Positions 18,115 to 27,338 are shown, counted from the first letter of the stretch. The stretch is DNA of 64,000 nucleotides from Cellulomonas phragmiteti (GCF_016862775.1 NZ_BONP01000012.1:54429-118428); one strand, 5' to 3'. The notes: a model not told the origin generated them from the letters alone. Numbers and translations are program-made.

Positions 18115-18908
18115 GCCGTCACCTCGCCGACGACCTCGTGCGCGAGCAGGCTCGTCACGGCCCGTCGCCAGTCGGGTGCGCCGTGCAGGTCGTCGAACCA
18201 CTCCAGCCCGGCCAGGACCCCGTCGACCTGCGCCGACGTGGGCGCCGACGCGAACCGGTGCTGAACCGGGTGCGGCGTCGCCGCGGTCACCGTGAGGGTG
18301 ACGGTGCCGTCCGCGTCGCGCCGCGCGACCACGAGCGACGCGGACCGCCCGACGGCCGTGAGCGAGACCTGCCGCACTGCCGTCCGCGCCCGCAGCGCGT
18401 GCGGCGGGACGTCGAACGCGCGCAGCACCTCGCCGGCCGCGAGCGTCGTGCGGCCCGCCCCCACGACGAGGTCCGCGACGGCCTCGCGCCGCTCCCCGCC
18501 GTCCGGGGTCCACACCACGGCCACCGCGTCGAGCGCGGCCAGCAGGCTCGTCATCGCGCCGGCGGGCAGGGCGAGCGCCACGTTGCCGCCGACCGTGGCC
18601 TGCCCCTGCACCTTGAACGACATCAGCAGGGCGTCCATGCAGGCGTCGACCAGCGGCCACGCCGTCCACGCGGCGTCGGGCGGGAACGCGGCGAGCTGCT
18701 CCACCGTGCACGTCGCCGCGACGCGCAGCCCGTCGCCCACGCGCTCGACGGGCTCCCAGCCGAGCGTCGTGAGGTCGACCAGCCCGGTGACGCCCGGCTG
18801 CGGCTCGGAGAACCACCACGTGCCACCGGCGAGGAACTGCTCACCGGGGGCCAGGCGCAGGTCGGCGCGGGTGCGGGCCGCACGCAGGGACGTCGTCGCC
18901 AGGTCCAT
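18111..18908 (-). CDS. xdhB: Xanthine dehydrogenase FAD-binding subunit
   Basis: A 265-residue protein of the FAD_binding_5/CO_deh_flav_C type. GEQFLAGGTWWF near residue 22 and the second FAD loop TVGGNVALALPAG near 105 contact the flavin; the C-terminal half carries the small domain. It passes electrons from the iron-sulfur clusters to NAD. The ATG shares one base with the regulator's stop codon (TGATG) and the stop overlaps the start of xdhA, so regulator, FAD subunit and catalytic subunit are one transcript. Confidence 0.88.
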   Translation of the reverse strand: MDLATTSLRAARTRADLRLAPGEQFLAGGTWWFSEPQPGVTGLVDLTTLGWEPVERVGDGLRVAATCTVEQLAAFPPDAAWTAWPLVDACMDALLMSFKVQGQATVGGNVALALPAGAMTSLLAALDAVAVVWTPDGGERREAVADLVVGAGRTTLAAGEVLRAFDVPPHALRARTAVRQVSLTAVGRSASLVVARRDADGTVTLTVTAATPHPVQHRFASAPTSAQVDGVLAGLEWFDDLHGAPDWRRAVTSLLAHEVVGEVTA

Positions 18909-19846
18909 CAGCGTGCCTCCACCTCGCCCAGGCCGCGGTACGCCGAGTCGATCGCGGCGACCCGCTGCTCGCCCGTGCGCCCGCGGCGGGCCAGGACGGC
19001 GTCGGCGAGCACGGCGACGACCGACGACGCCGCCGCGTACGAGTCGAACGCGCCGCGCGCCTGCACGGGGCACTCGACCCACCAGGTCGCGTCGGCGGCG
19101 AGCGCGCGGGCCGTCGGGTCGGCGAGCAGCACGACCGGGGTCCCGGCGGTGCGCAGCCGCTCGACCAGCGCGCGCACCCCTGGCGGCCGGCGCCGGAACG
19201 CGACCAGGACCACCGCGTCCTGCGGCGTGAGGTCCACGACGTCCTCCGACCACGACTGCCCCGGCTGGGGCAGCAGCGTGACGTGGGGGCGCACCTGCGT
19301 GAGCTGCTGGCGCAGGTGCAGCGCGACCGGGTAGCTGCTGCGCAGCCCCACGACGACGACGCGCGGGGCGTGCGCGAGCAGGTCCGCCACCGCGTCGAGG
19401 TGTGCCGCGAGGGAGGCGACGCCCGCCCGGACCGCGGCGCCCTCGGCGGCGACGTGCGCCTCCAGGTCCGGGGTCCCGCCCAGCGTCAGCGGCAGGCCGT
19501 GGCCGCGCAGGGCACGCAGGTGGTCGCGCACCTGCGTGAAGTCCTCGAAGCCCAGGCTGCGGAACAGCCGGCTCATCGTGGCCTTCGACACCCCGGCGAG
19601 CGTCGCGAGCTCGGCCGCCGTGTACGTCGCGAGGTCCCCGAAGTGCTCGAGCAGCACGTCGGCGCCCTTGCGCTCCTGCGGGGGCAGGTCGGCGTAGCGG
19701 GCGGCGACGCGCTCGTCGAGGCGCAGGCCGTCGACGTCGGGCGGCGGTGCCGTCGGCGCGGAAGAGGTCAGCGCGGCGGCCGTCTGCGGGGGTGCCGACG
19801 CCGGGGGAGCGGGCGCCGCGGCCGGCACCGCGAGGGTCGTCGTCAT
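18908..19846 (-). CDS. RpiR-family transcriptional regulator (HTH plus SIS domain)
   Basis: A 312-residue regulator. About 35 disordered Ala/Pro-rich residues precede the RpiR helix-turn-helix (residues 45-110), seen as AELATLAGVSKATMSRLFRSLGF. The SIS domain (about 135-290) begins with VVVVGLRSSYPVA; such domains bind phosphosugars or other effectors. It lies inside the purine operon between the allantoate amidohydrolase gene (ATGA overlap) and xdhB, so it is probably the local regulator. Actinobacterial and proteobacterial RpiR proteins near purine genes are known. The effector is unknown. I propose it binds GAAAC-N4-GTTTC sites at 4782, 22301 and 25618. Confidence 0.85.
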   Translation of the reverse strand: MTTTLAVPAAAPAPPASAPPQTAAALTSSAPTAPPPDVDGLRLDERVAARYADLPPQERKGADVLLEHFGDLATYTAAELATLAGVSKATMSRLFRSLGFEDFTQVRDHLRALRGHGLPLTLGGTPDLEAHVAAEGAAVRAGVASLAAHLDAVADLLAHAPRVVVVGLRSSYPVALHLRQQLTQVRPHVTLLPQPGQSWSEDVVDLTPQDAVVLVAFRRRPPGVRALVERLRTAGTPVVLLADPTARALAADATWWVECPVQARGAFDSYAAASSVVAVLADAVLARRGRTGEQRVAAIDSAYRGLGEVEAR

Positions 19847-21081
19847 GCGGGGACCGGTGCCTGCGTCGCGACGGTGCGCGCCGCCGCCGTCAACGCGTCG
19901 AGCGCGGCCGCGACGTCGACCTCGCGGACGGCCTCCGCGGGGTGGTGGCTGATGCCGTCGTGGCAGCGCAGGAACAGCATGCCGACGTCCGTGACCGCGG
20001 ACACCGCCATGCCGTCGTGGCCCGCGCGGCTCCACACGTCCAGCGGCGCGGGGTCGCCGGTGGCGACGACGCCGGCGCGCAGCGCGTCGCGCAGCCGGTC
20101 GGCGCACGGCGTGGCCGGGGCCGCGTACACGTCGGTGACGCGCACACCCAGGCCGCGGGCCGCGCACACGGCCTCGATGCCGGCCAGCAGCGTGTCGCGC
20201 ATCGCGTCGCGCGCCTCGTCCGTCGCGGCCCGCAGGTCCAGCGAGAACACCGCGCGCCCCGGGATGACGTTGACGGCGCCCGGTTCGACGTCGATCTGGC
20301 CGACCGTCGCGATCGCCTCGGAGTCCCGGACGGTTCGCTCGATCAGCACGATCGCCTCGGCCGCCCCCACGAGGGCGTCGCGCCGGCGCGGGTAGGGCGT
20401 GCCGCCGGCGTGCCGCGCCTCCCCGAGCACCTCGACGCGCAGGCGCCGGGCGCCGGCGATCGTCGTCACGACGCCCAGCGAGCGGTCGGCCTCCTCCAGC
20501 AGCGGGCCCTGCTCGATGTGCGCCTCGAGGTACCCGACGAGGTCGGCGGGCCGCCGCGCGGCCGTGCCGATCAGCGACGGGTCGAGCCCGAAGTCCCGGG
20601 CCGCCTGCGCTAGGGGCACGCCGTCAGCGTCCTGCAGGTCCCACCACTCGTCGTCCCACGTGCCCGCCAGCGCGCGCGAGCCCAGCAGGGCGGTGCCGAA
20701 GCGCGCGCCCTCCTCGTCGGTGAACCCGACGACCTCGAGCGCGCACGGCCACGCGGCGACCTCGGGGCCCAGCCGCTCGGCCACCGCGACGGCCAGCAGG
20801 ACGCCGAGCATGCCGTCGTACCGGCCCGCGTCGGGGACGGTGTCCAGGTGCGAGCCCAGCAGCAGCGCGGGCAGGCCGGGCTCCCGCCCCTCGATCCGGC
20901 CGCACAGGTTGCCCGCCTGGTCGCGCCACGTGCGCAGCCCGGCCGCCGTCATCCAGCCCGTCACCAGCCGGTGCGCGGCCGCCAGCGCGGGTGTGAGGTG
21001 GGCGCGATCGAGGTGGTCGGGGTGGTCGCTGCACGCGGCGAGCGCGTCGCAGCGGGCCAGCACGTCGGCGGCGGTGCTCAC
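19843..21081 (-). CDS. allC: Allantoate amidohydrolase (M20 family)
   Basis: A 412-residue zinc hydrolase of the M20 amidase/carbamoylase branch. GSHLDTVPDAGRYDG near residue 77, DEEGARF near 118 and HIEQGPLL near 185 give the metal ligands and the catalytic Glu; SRAGHDGMAVS near 345 and SHHPAEAV near 378 complete the site. It hydrolyses allantoate to ureidoglycine, CO2 and ammonia. GTG at 21081 overlaps the aminotransferase stop. N-carbamoyl-amino acid hydrolase and ureidoglycolate amidohydrolase share these motifs, but the presence of allantoinase and a ureidoglycine-type aminotransferase in the same locus favours allantoate. Confidence 0.85.
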   Translation of the reverse strand: MSTAADVLARCDALAACSDHPDHLDRAHLTPALAAAHRLVTGWMTAAGLRTWRDQAGNLCGRIEGREPGLPALLLGSHLDTVPDAGRYDGMLGVLLAVAVAERLGPEVAAWPCALEVVGFTDEEGARFGTALLGSRALAGTWDDEWWDLQDADGVPLAQAARDFGLDPSLIGTAARRPADLVGYLEAHIEQGPLLEEADRSLGVVTTIAGARRLRVEVLGEARHAGGTPYPRRRDALVGAAEAIVLIERTVRDSEAIATVGQIDVEPGAVNVIPGRAVFSLDLRAATDEARDAMRDTLLAGIEAVCAARGLGVRVTDVYAAPATPCADRLRDALRAGVVATGDPAPLDVWSRAGHDGMAVSAVTDVGMLFLRCHDGISHHPAEAVREVDVAAALDALTAAARTVATQAPVPA

Positions 21082-22286
21082 GCGGCGTACACCTCCTGCG
21101 CGGCGGTGACGCCACCGCCCGCCGGGACCGCGACGCCGTGGGTGCGCAGCACGTGCTCGAGCGCCGCGAGGGTCGTGAGGACCGCGTCCTTGCGGGCGTT
21201 GACCCCCATCGTCCCGATGCGCCACACGCGGCCGTGCAGCGGGCCGAACGACGTGCCGATCTCGATGGCGAAGTCGTCGAGCATCGCGGCGCGCACCGCG
21301 TCGGCGACGACGCCCTCCGGCACGTGCACCGCGACGACGTTGTGCATCTTGTGCGCGACGTCGCCGAACACGTCCAGCCCCAGCCCCCGGACGCCGGCGA
21401 GCATCGCCGCGCCCGCGACGCGGTGCCGCTCGACCGTCGCGTCCAGCCCTTCCTCGAGCACGATCCGCGCGCACTCGTGCGCCGCGTACAGCATCGACGT
21501 CGCCTCGGTGTGGTGGTTGAGGCGGCGCGGGCCCCAGTACTCGAGGAGCTGCGCGAGGTCGAGGTAGTTGGAGCCGATGACGGTGCCGCGCGGCTCGTCG
21601 TCGTCGGTGCGCAGGCCCTCCTCGACGTGGCGGCGGGCCCGGACCGCGTCGGCCGCGCGGTCCGACAGGGTCGTCGGGGCGCTGCCCGACGGCCCGCCCA
21701 GGCACTTCTGCAGCCCGGCGGTGACGACGTCGAGCCGCCAGTCGTCGGTGCGCAGCTCGTTGCCGGCCAGGGACGCGGTCGCGTCGACGTACAGCAGCGC
21801 GTCGTGCTCGGCGCACACCGCCCAGAGGTCCGCGAGCGGCTGCCGCATCGTCGTCGAGGTGTCGCCGTGGACCACCGCGACGAGCCGCGGCCGGTGCGTC
21901 CGCACGGCGTCGGCGATCCGCTGGGGGTCCACGACCTGCCCCCACGGCACCTCGACGGTCTGCACCTGGGCCCCGGCACGCCGGGCGATCTCGACCAGCA
22001 GGTGCCCGAACCGCCCGAACACCGGGACCAGCACGCGGTCGCCCGGCTCGACGAGGGACACGACCGCTGCCTCGATCGCGGCGCGCGCCGTGCCGTCGAC
22101 CAGGAGCGTCGCCTCGTTCGTGGTGCGGAACACCTGGCGGTACACGTCCTGCGTGGCGTTCATGTACCCCGTCATCACCGGGTCGAACTGCCCGACCAGC
22201 GGCGCGGACATCGCGCGCAGCACGCGCGGATCGGCCGTGATCGGTCCCGGCCCCATGAGCAGGCGGTGCGGCGGGTGCAGGGTCAT
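21078..22286 (-). CDS. pucG: Class V aminotransferase, (S)-ureidoglycine-glyoxylate type
   Basis: A 402-residue PLP enzyme of the alanine-glyoxylate aminotransferase branch, opening with HRLLMGPGPITADPRVL. The PLP-binding Lys lies in GLQKCLGGPSG near residue 200. PucG-type enzymes transfer the amino group of ureidoglycine to glyoxylate, giving oxalurate and glycine. ATG at 22286 is preferred to the longer ATG at 22316, because the latter would place a perfect 14-bp palindromic operator inside the coding region. It is first gene of the operon aminotransferase-allC-rpiR-xdhB-xdhA. A serine- or alanine-glyoxylate role is the alternative. Confidence 0.85.
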   Translation of the reverse strand: MTLHPPHRLLMGPGPITADPRVLRAMSAPLVGQFDPVMTGYMNATQDVYRQVFRTTNEATLLVDGTARAAIEAAVVSLVEPGDRVLVPVFGRFGHLLVEIARRAGAQVQTVEVPWGQVVDPQRIADAVRTHRPRLVAVVHGDTSTTMRQPLADLWAVCAEHDALLYVDATASLAGNELRTDDWRLDVVTAGLQKCLGGPSGSAPTTLSDRAADAVRARRHVEEGLRTDDDEPRGTVIGSNYLDLAQLLEYWGPRRLNHHTEATSMLYAAHECARIVLEEGLDATVERHRVAGAAMLAGVRGLGLDVFGDVAHKMHNVVAVHVPEGVVADAVRAAMLDDFAIEIGTSFGPLHGRVWRIGTMGVNARKDAVLTTLAALEHVLRTHGVAVPAGGGVTAAQEVYAA

Positions 22287-22300
22287 GGGCGGCACGCTAC

Positions 22301-22314
22301 GAAACGGCCGTTTC
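22301..22314. promoter_or_regulatory. Perfect palindromic operator GAAACGGCCGTTTC
   Basis: A perfect 14-bp palindrome 14 bases upstream of the aminotransferase start, so repressor binding here would block transcription or initiation of the pucG-allC-rpiR-xdhBA operon. A further GTTTC half-site follows at 22321-22325. It is the best member of the GAAAC-N4-GTTTC set. Confidence 0.7.
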
Positions 22315-22343
22315 ACCGAGGTTTCGCCGACGTGCGCGGCGGG

Positions 22344-23789
22344 TCACGGCCGGGACAGGAGGCGACCGGTGCCGGCGGTCACCGCGCCGTCGCGCGTCAC
22401 CACGCGCCCGCGCAGCACGGTCGCCGTGACGGACGCCGACAGCTCGAGGCCGTCGTACGCGCTGAGCGGGTGGCGGTGCGCGAGGGTCCGGACGTCGACG
22501 TGCAGGGGCCGGCGCGGGTCGAGCACCAGCACGTCCGCGTCGGCGCCGACCGCGAGCCGGCCCTTGTGCCCCAGCCCGACGAGGTCCGCCGTGGACGTCG
22601 ACATCCAGCGGCTGACCTGCGCGACGTCGATCCCGCGGGCAACGGCCCCGTGCACGACCGCCTGGAACCCGACCTGCAGGCCGGAGATCCCGCCCCAGGC
22701 CTGCTGCAGGTCGCCGCCGCCGCGCAGCTTCTCCTCCGGGGTGGCCGGGGAGTGGTCGGTGACGACGACGTCGATCACGCCGGCGCGCAGGCCGTCCCAC
22801 AGCGCCTCGCGGTTGCCGACGTCGCGGATCGGCGGGCAGCACTTGTACGCCGGCGACGCGTCGGGGATCGCCTCGGCGTCGAACGTCAGGTAGTGCGGGC
22901 ACGTCTCGACCGTGACCGGCAGCCCCTCGGCGCGGGCGTCGGCCAGCAGGTCCAGCGCGCGGGCGCTCGACAGGTGCAGGACGTGGACGCGGCAGCCCGT
23001 GGCCCGCGCGCCGGCCACGACGCGCGCGATCGCCGCCGTCTCGGCCTCGTGCGGGCGCGACGCCACGAAGTCCCGGTACGCCCCGCCCGGGCGCACGGGC
23101 GCGTCCGCGAGCACCGCCGGGTCCTCCGCGTGCACGATCACCAGACCGTCGAACGCGGCGACGGCCCGCAGCGCCGCCTCGAACCCCACGGGCCCCAGCG
23201 GCGGGAACTCCTCGACGCCCGACGGCGACAGGAAGCACTTGAACCCCAGGACCCCGGCGTCCCACAGCGGCCGCAGGTCGTCGAGGTTGCCCGGCACGGC
23301 GCCGCCCCACAGACCGACGTCGACGGTGAGCTGGCCGGTCGTCGCGCGACGCTTCGCTGCCAGGCCGTGCGGCGTCGTCGTCGGCGGGACCGAGTTGAGC
23401 GGCATGTCGACGAACGTCGTCACCCCGCCGAGCGCGGCGGCGCGCGTCGCCGACGCGAAGCCCTCCCACGCCGTGCGGCCGGGCTCGTTGACGTGCACGT
23501 GGGTGTCCACGACGCCCGGGAGCACGTGCGCGTGGTCGGGGGCCTCGAGGACCGGGCCGTCCACGGGCGTGTCGTACGGGGAGACGGCGCTGACGCGCCC
23601 GTCGGCGACGTGCACGGTGGCCGCGCGCAGCGTCCCGTCGACGAGGACCTGCCGCCCCCGGACGGCCGCGACGAGGTCACCGGGTGCCGGGCTGCCCGGG
23701 CTGCCCGGCCGGCCGGCCGGTGCGCCGCGGGGTGGGTCGTGCTGCGGGCGCGCTGCGGGCACGTCCGCCGGGGCTGCCGCCGTCGTCAT
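22344..23789 (-). CDS. allB: Allantoinase (AllB-type cyclic amidohydrolase)
   Basis: A 481-residue dihydroorotase-like enzyme. The allantoinase signature DTHVHVNEPGRTAWEGF near residue 97 gives the first metal-binding His pair, KCFLS near 187 the carbamylated Lys, and VVTDHSP near 350 the catalytic Asp. It opens the ring of allantoin to give allantoate. About 35 extra Ala/Pro-rich N-terminal residues precede the conserved domain. The ATG follows the uricase stop by ten bases with GAGGGGG as ribosome binding site. The distance from its stop to the next operon's operator is only 29 bases, so part of the downstream transcription could be read-through. Confidence 0.9.
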   Translation of the reverse strand: MTTAAAPADVPAARPQHDPPRGAPAGRPGSPGSPAPGDLVAAVRGRQVLVDGTLRAATVHVADGRVSAVSPYDTPVDGPVLEAPDHAHVLPGVVDTHVHVNEPGRTAWEGFASATRAAALGGVTTFVDMPLNSVPPTTTPHGLAAKRRATTGQLTVDVGLWGGAVPGNLDDLRPLWDAGVLGFKCFLSPSGVEEFPPLGPVGFEAALRAVAAFDGLVIVHAEDPAVLADAPVRPGGAYRDFVASRPHEAETAAIARVVAGARATGCRVHVLHLSSARALDLLADARAEGLPVTVETCPHYLTFDAEAIPDASPAYKCCPPIRDVGNREALWDGLRAGVIDVVVTDHSPATPEEKLRGGGDLQQAWGGISGLQVGFQAVVHGAVARGIDVAQVSRWMSTSTADLVGLGHKGRLAVGADADVLVLDPRRPLHVDVRTLAHRHPLSAYDGLELSASVTATVLRGRVVTRDGAVTAGTGRLLSRP

Positions 23790-23799
23790 CGCCGCCCCC

Positions 23800-24702
23800 T
23801 CAGACGAACCCGGGGACGGCCGCCCACACGTGGGGCACCGGCGGGTCGCCCTCGCGTCGGACCTCCGCCTCGATGAGGCCGTACGGGCGGTCGGCGGCGT
23901 GGAAGACCTCGTTCGGGTTGTCCAGGCCGAAGGGCGCGAGGTCGACCAGCAGGTGGTGCTTGTTGGGGCAGGACAGCCGCACCTCGGCCACGTCGTCGCA
24001 CGCCTCCAGCACCGCGCGGCCCATCTCGAAGATCGTGTGCTGCAGCGCCAGGGAGTGCACCTGCGCGAACGTCGTCAGCAGCAGGTCCCGCACGACCGGG
24101 TAGCGCGCCTCGACGTCGACGTCCGGGTCCTGCCACCGCCACCAGGCCGTGACCGAGGTCGCCAGCACCCGGTCGGTGGTCTCCGCGAGCGTCGTGTACG
24201 CGTCGCGCGGGAACCCCGTGAACTCCGAGCCCGTCGACTTCAGCACCGTCGCGCCGGTGAACCCCGAGACGACCTGCACGTCGTCGCCGTCGACGAGCAC
24301 GACGGCGCGACGCGTCTCGCGCCCCGCGCGGACGAACGCGTGGTCGTGCGGCTCGCCGTCGACTGCGATGCGGTCCCACGCGTGCACGTCGGCCGCGAAC
24401 CGACCGCCCGTGACCTGCGCGAACCCGTCGACGAAGTGCCGCGCCAGCCGCAGCAGGAACTGCTCGGGCGACCCGACGCCGTGCTGCTTCGCGAACGCGT
24501 ACACGGTGTTCTTCTGCGTGTCCGTCGCGACGACGTGCGCGTTGTCGCCCGTCGTGTGGCACGCCTCGAAGTCGCCGCGCAGCTGCGTGGTCACCGTGAG
24601 GTCCGCGATCTCGTGCACCGGGGTGTCGCGCGTGACCCGGACCAGGCGCACCTCGGCCTTCCCGTACTGGTTGGCTCCCAGGACGACGTCTCCGACGGCC
24701 AT
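23800..24702 (-). CDS. Urate oxidase (uricase)
   Basis: A 300-residue cofactor-free uricase with both T-fold repeats. The catalytic Lys lies near the N-terminus in ANQYGKAEV, the Thr-Asp pair in VVATDTQKNTVYAFAK near residue 60, the urate-binding Arg/Gln region in the middle, and CPNKHHLLVDL near 262. It oxidises urate to 5-hydroxyisourate and releases hydrogen peroxide. Length and motifs match the family fully. It is third gene in the OHCU decarboxylase-HIUase-uricase-allantoinase operon, in which enzymes for consecutive steps are adjacent. Confidence 0.93.
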   Translation of the reverse strand: MAVGDVVLGANQYGKAEVRLVRVTRDTPVHEIADLTVTTQLRGDFEACHTTGDNAHVVATDTQKNTVYAFAKQHGVGSPEQFLLRLARHFVDGFAQVTGGRFAADVHAWDRIAVDGEPHDHAFVRAGRETRRAVVLVDGDDVQVVSGFTGATVLKSTGSEFTGFPRDAYTTLAETTDRVLATSVTAWWRWQDPDVDVEARYPVVRDLLLTTFAQVHSLALQHTIFEMGRAVLEACDDVAEVRLSCPNKHHLLVDLAPFGLDNPNEVFHAADRPYGLIEAEVRREGDPPVPHVWAAVPGFV

Positions 24703-24705
24703 GCG

Positions 24706-25026
24706 TCAGCTCCCTCGGTACGTGGTGCAGGCGAACGGGCTCAGCAGCAGGGCCAGGTGGTAGTGGGGCTCGGTGCCGTCCACGAGGACCTCGAGGTGGA
24801 CGGCCGCGTGGATCGTCGCGACGCCCGCCGCGGCGAACCACGCACCCGTCGCGTACCGCAGGGCGTACGTCCCGGTGCGCAGGGTCGTGGCCCAGCGCAG
24901 CCGGCCGTCGTCGTCGGTGCGGCCCGTCTCCAGGACCGTCCCGTCGGCGTCGAGCAGCGTGACGTCGATCCCGACGGCGGGCCGGCCCGCGGCCGCGTCG
25001 AGCACGTGCGTCGAGCAGGTGGTCAT
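24706..25026 (-). CDS. 5-hydroxyisourate hydrolase (transthyretin-like)
   Basis: A 106-residue protein with the family's N-terminal STHVLDAAAGRPA and the invariant C-terminal tetrapeptide YRGS, plus HYHLALLLSPFACTTYRG. It hydrolyses 5-hydroxyisourate to OHCU. The ATG overlaps the OHCU decarboxylase stop (ATGA), and the uricase start follows three bases after its stop. Confidence 0.93.
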   Translation of the reverse strand: MTTCSTHVLDAAAGRPAVGIDVTLLDADGTVLETGRTDDDGRLRWATTLRTGTYALRYATGAWFAAAGVATIHAAVHLEVLVDGTEPHYHLALLLSPFACTTYRGS

Positions 25027-25565
25027 GCGACCGGCTCCGGGGCGGGCCGCGGGGCAGGTGCCTCGACGGGGTCGTCGACGAGGTCCGCCAGGCGCAGCGC
25101 CGCGATCTCGCGCAGCTGCTGCGCGGTGACCGCGGCCTCGGTCGCGTCGTCGTGGGTCAGGCGCCGCTCCAGCAGGGCGAGGATCTCGGCGCTGCTGCGC
25201 CCGGCCGCCCGCACGAGGAACACGCGGCCGAACCGCTGCTCGTAGCGCGCGTTGCCGTCGGCGAGGCGCGCCGCGACCCGTGCGTCCGCCGGGTCGACCC
25301 CCGCCTGCTCGCGTGCCGACAGGGCCGCCGTCGCCCCGGGTGTGCGGTGCCGCTCGCCGATGCGGGGGTGGTCGGCCAGGGCCTGCTCGACGTCGGAGGC
25401 GGTCCACCGCCGGGCCGCGTCGTCCGCGTGGGCACGCAGCGCGGCGACCGAGGGGTACGGCCGGGCGGCGACGACGGCCGCGGCCCACGACGGCACGTCG
25501 GCGCACCTGCGCACGAGCGCCTGCGCGTCCGCCTCGCCCAGCGCGTGGAAGTCCTCCAGCTGCAT
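25023..25565 (-). CDS. OHCU decarboxylase
   Basis: A 180-residue helical protein. ADHPRIGER near residue 74 carries the catalytic His of 2-oxo-4-hydroxy-4-carboxy-5-ureidoimidazoline decarboxylase, and the GRSSAEILALLERRL segment near 130 matches the C-terminal part. It converts OHCU to (S)-allantoin. First gene of the uricase operon. The last 25 residues are Pro/Ala-rich and not conserved. A palindromic operator lies 53 bases upstream. Confidence 0.9.
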   Translation of the reverse strand: MQLEDFHALGEADAQALVRRCADVPSWAAAVVAARPYPSVAALRAHADDAARRWTASDVEQALADHPRIGERHRTPGATAALSAREQAGVDPADARVAARLADGNARYEQRFGRVFLVRAAGRSSAEILALLERRLTHDDATEAAVTAQQLREIAALRLADLVDDPVEAPAPRPAPEPVA

Positions 25566-25617
25566 CGGCCCGTCCTCTCACCCGGGCCGACCGTAGGCGC
25601 GCGATGTGTCACCGAGG

Positions 25618-25631
25618 GAAACGCCCGTTTC
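25618..25631. promoter_or_regulatory. Predicted purine-regulon operator upstream of the uricase operon
   Basis: GAAACGCCCGTTTC has both five-base arms of the GAAAC-N4-GTTTC consensus intact and lies 53 bases before the OHCU decarboxylase start. The remaining part of the 25566-25751 gap shows only a 12-base direct repeat (GTGGCGGGGTCA at 25727-25738 and 25743-25754) that covers the stop codon of the next gene. Confidence 0.68.
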
Positions 25632-25751
25632 AGCGGCGTGAACAGGCCCGCACCCGCCCACTCGGGGTGGCGGGAGGAGATCAGGCCCCGGGAGGCGGGG
25701 CTGGATCGACTTCTCGGCGGGAGGGGGTGGCGGGGTCAGGTGGTGGCGGGG

Positions 25752-27338
25752 TCATGTGGCGGCGAGGGTGCGGGCCAGGGCGAGCAGACCGCGGTCGCGG
25801 CCCGGGGCGGCGACCAGGCACACGCCGACCGGCAGGTCAGCGCGTCGCCCGGGAGCCGGCCGGTCCGGGCCGGCACCCCCTGGGGCGTGAGAGGTCGATC
25901 CGGCCCCGTCGTGCCCGGCCGCGGGGCGGGTGGGCAGGACGACCGCCGGCAGCCCGCCGAGGCCGGCGACGCAGGTCAGGCGCAGGGTGGCCGTGCGCAC
26001 GGCGTCGAGGTCGGCCGGGTCCGGGCGCGGGGCGACGGACGACGCGGCGGGGAGCACGAGCACGTCGTCGCCGACGAGGTCGAGGATCTGTGCCCGCACC
26101 GCCTCGCGTCGCACCGCCGCGGCGGCGCCGGCCCCGTCGTCGACCTGGGACGCCGTCGAGAACCGGGTGGCGACGTCCGGGCCCAGCGCACCGGGGTGCG
26201 CGCGCACCCACCCGCCGTGCGCGCGCCACGCCTCCCACGCCTGGCGCACCCGGAAGACCTCGGCCCACGCCGCGAGGTCGACGTCGTCCCACGCGGTCGT
26301 CGTCGCCGCGCCGGCGTCGGCCGCGAACGCGCCGACCCGGGACGCCACCTCGTCCTGCGCGTGGGCGAGCAGCGCCGGGCTCACGACGAGGCGGGGCGAC
26401 CACCGTCCGTCGTCGCCGCCCAGCAGCAGCACGTCGCCGACGGCCGCGAGCAGGTCGGCGTCGCGCGTCAGCCACCCGACGGTGTCGAACGACGGCGCAA
26501 GGGGGACCAGGCCCGTCGTCGCGACGGCACCGTGCGTCGTCCGCAGCCCGTACAACCCCTGGTAGGAGGCCGGCACACGGATCGACCCCCCGGTGTCGGT
26601 GCCCAGCCCGACGTCCGCCTGCCCCAGCGCGACGGCCGCTGCCGAGCCGGACGACGAGCCGCCGGGCACCCGGCCGGGCGCCCGCGGGTTCGGGGGTGTG
26701 CCGGTGTGCGCGTTCGTCCCCGCGAGGGAGTACGCGAGCTCGTCGGTCCGCGCGACGCCGCGGACGTCGGCACCCGCGGCGAGCAGGCGGTCGACGGCGG
26801 CGGAGTGGGCACGTTCGACCCCGGCGCCCGCGAGCCACGTCGGGTTGCCGGCGCCGACGCGCTGCCCGGCGACCGCGTACAGGTCCTTGACCGCGACCGT
26901 GCGGCCCGTCAGCGGACCGTCCGTCGCCCCGGCGACGAGCGGGTCGCCCAGCACGCGCCACACGCGCGCGTCGAACGCGGGCGCCGGCGCGTGGACGTGC
27001 GCGGCGACGACCACCCAGCCCGCGTCCCCGCGCTCCCACAGCTGCGTCTGCTGGCCACGCCCGCCGCCGCGCGGCTCGGTCACGGCGACGACCAGCGCGT
27101 GGTCGTCGTCGACCGTGCGCACGTGCACCTCGACGAGCCGGCGCGCCGGTGCGCCCCCGCGCGCGCCCCGGAACGCCGCGATCTCGTCGTGCCCGACGAG
27201 CAGGCCCGTCGCGTCGCCGCGCAGGGTCGCCGGGCCGGGAGCGAAGAGGCGGTCGAGCGCGTCGAGGTCGTCGGTCCCCAGCGCCTGCTCGTACGCGCGG
27301 AACGCGTCGAGCAGACCGGGCGGCGGGTCGGTCCTCAT
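25752..27338 (-). CDS. AtzH-like domain fused to amidase-signature hydrolase
   Basis: A 528-residue two-domain protein. Residues 1-125 are a SnoaL/cystatin-like AtzH (DUF3225) domain with LLDAFRAYEQALGTDDLDAL at the start and GWVVVAAHVHAP at its end. The amidase domain follows, with the Ser-cisSer-Lys triad in VAVKDLYAV near 165, PGGSSSGSAAA near 238 and GTDTGGSIRVP near 260. AtzE/AtzH act on 1-carboxybiuret in s-triazine degradation. Oxalurate, the expected product of the aminotransferase in this locus, is a close chemical analogue and a possible substrate; this is inference. ATG overlaps the acetamidase stop. Confidence 0.75.
   Translation of the reverse strand: MRTDPPPGLLDAFRAYEQALGTDDLDALDRLFAPGPATLRGDATGLLVGHDEIAAFRGARGGAPARRLVEVHVRTVDDDHALVVAVTEPRGGGRGQQTQLWERGDAGWVVVAAHVHAPAPAFDARVWRVLGDPLVAGATDGPLTGRTVAVKDLYAVAGQRVGAGNPTWLAGAGVERAHSAAVDRLLAAGADVRGVARTDELAYSLAGTNAHTGTPPNPRAPGRVPGGSSSGSAAAVALGQADVGLGTDTGGSIRVPASYQGLYGLRTTHGAVATTGLVPLAPSFDTVGWLTRDADLLAAVGDVLLLGGDDGRWSPRLVVSPALLAHAQDEVASRVGAFAADAGAATTTAWDDVDLAAWAEVFRVRQAWEAWRAHGGWVRAHPGALGPDVATRFSTASQVDDGAGAAAAVRREAVRAQILDLVGDDVLVLPAASSVAPRPDPADLDAVRTATLRLTCVAGLGGLPAVVLPTRPAAGHDGAGSTSHAPGGAGPDRPAPGRRADLPVGVCLVAAPGRDRGLLALARTLAAT

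Noticed and set aside
15583..18264. Plus-strand open frame of about 890 codons across xdhA
   Set aside because: Antisense to a gene with complete iron-sulfur and molybdenum motifs; no domain content.
25727..25754. Direct repeat GTGGCGGGGTCA (two copies, 16-base period) at the end of the amidase gene
   Set aside because: It probably reflects a small slippage duplication around the stop codon; no sign of function or transposition.
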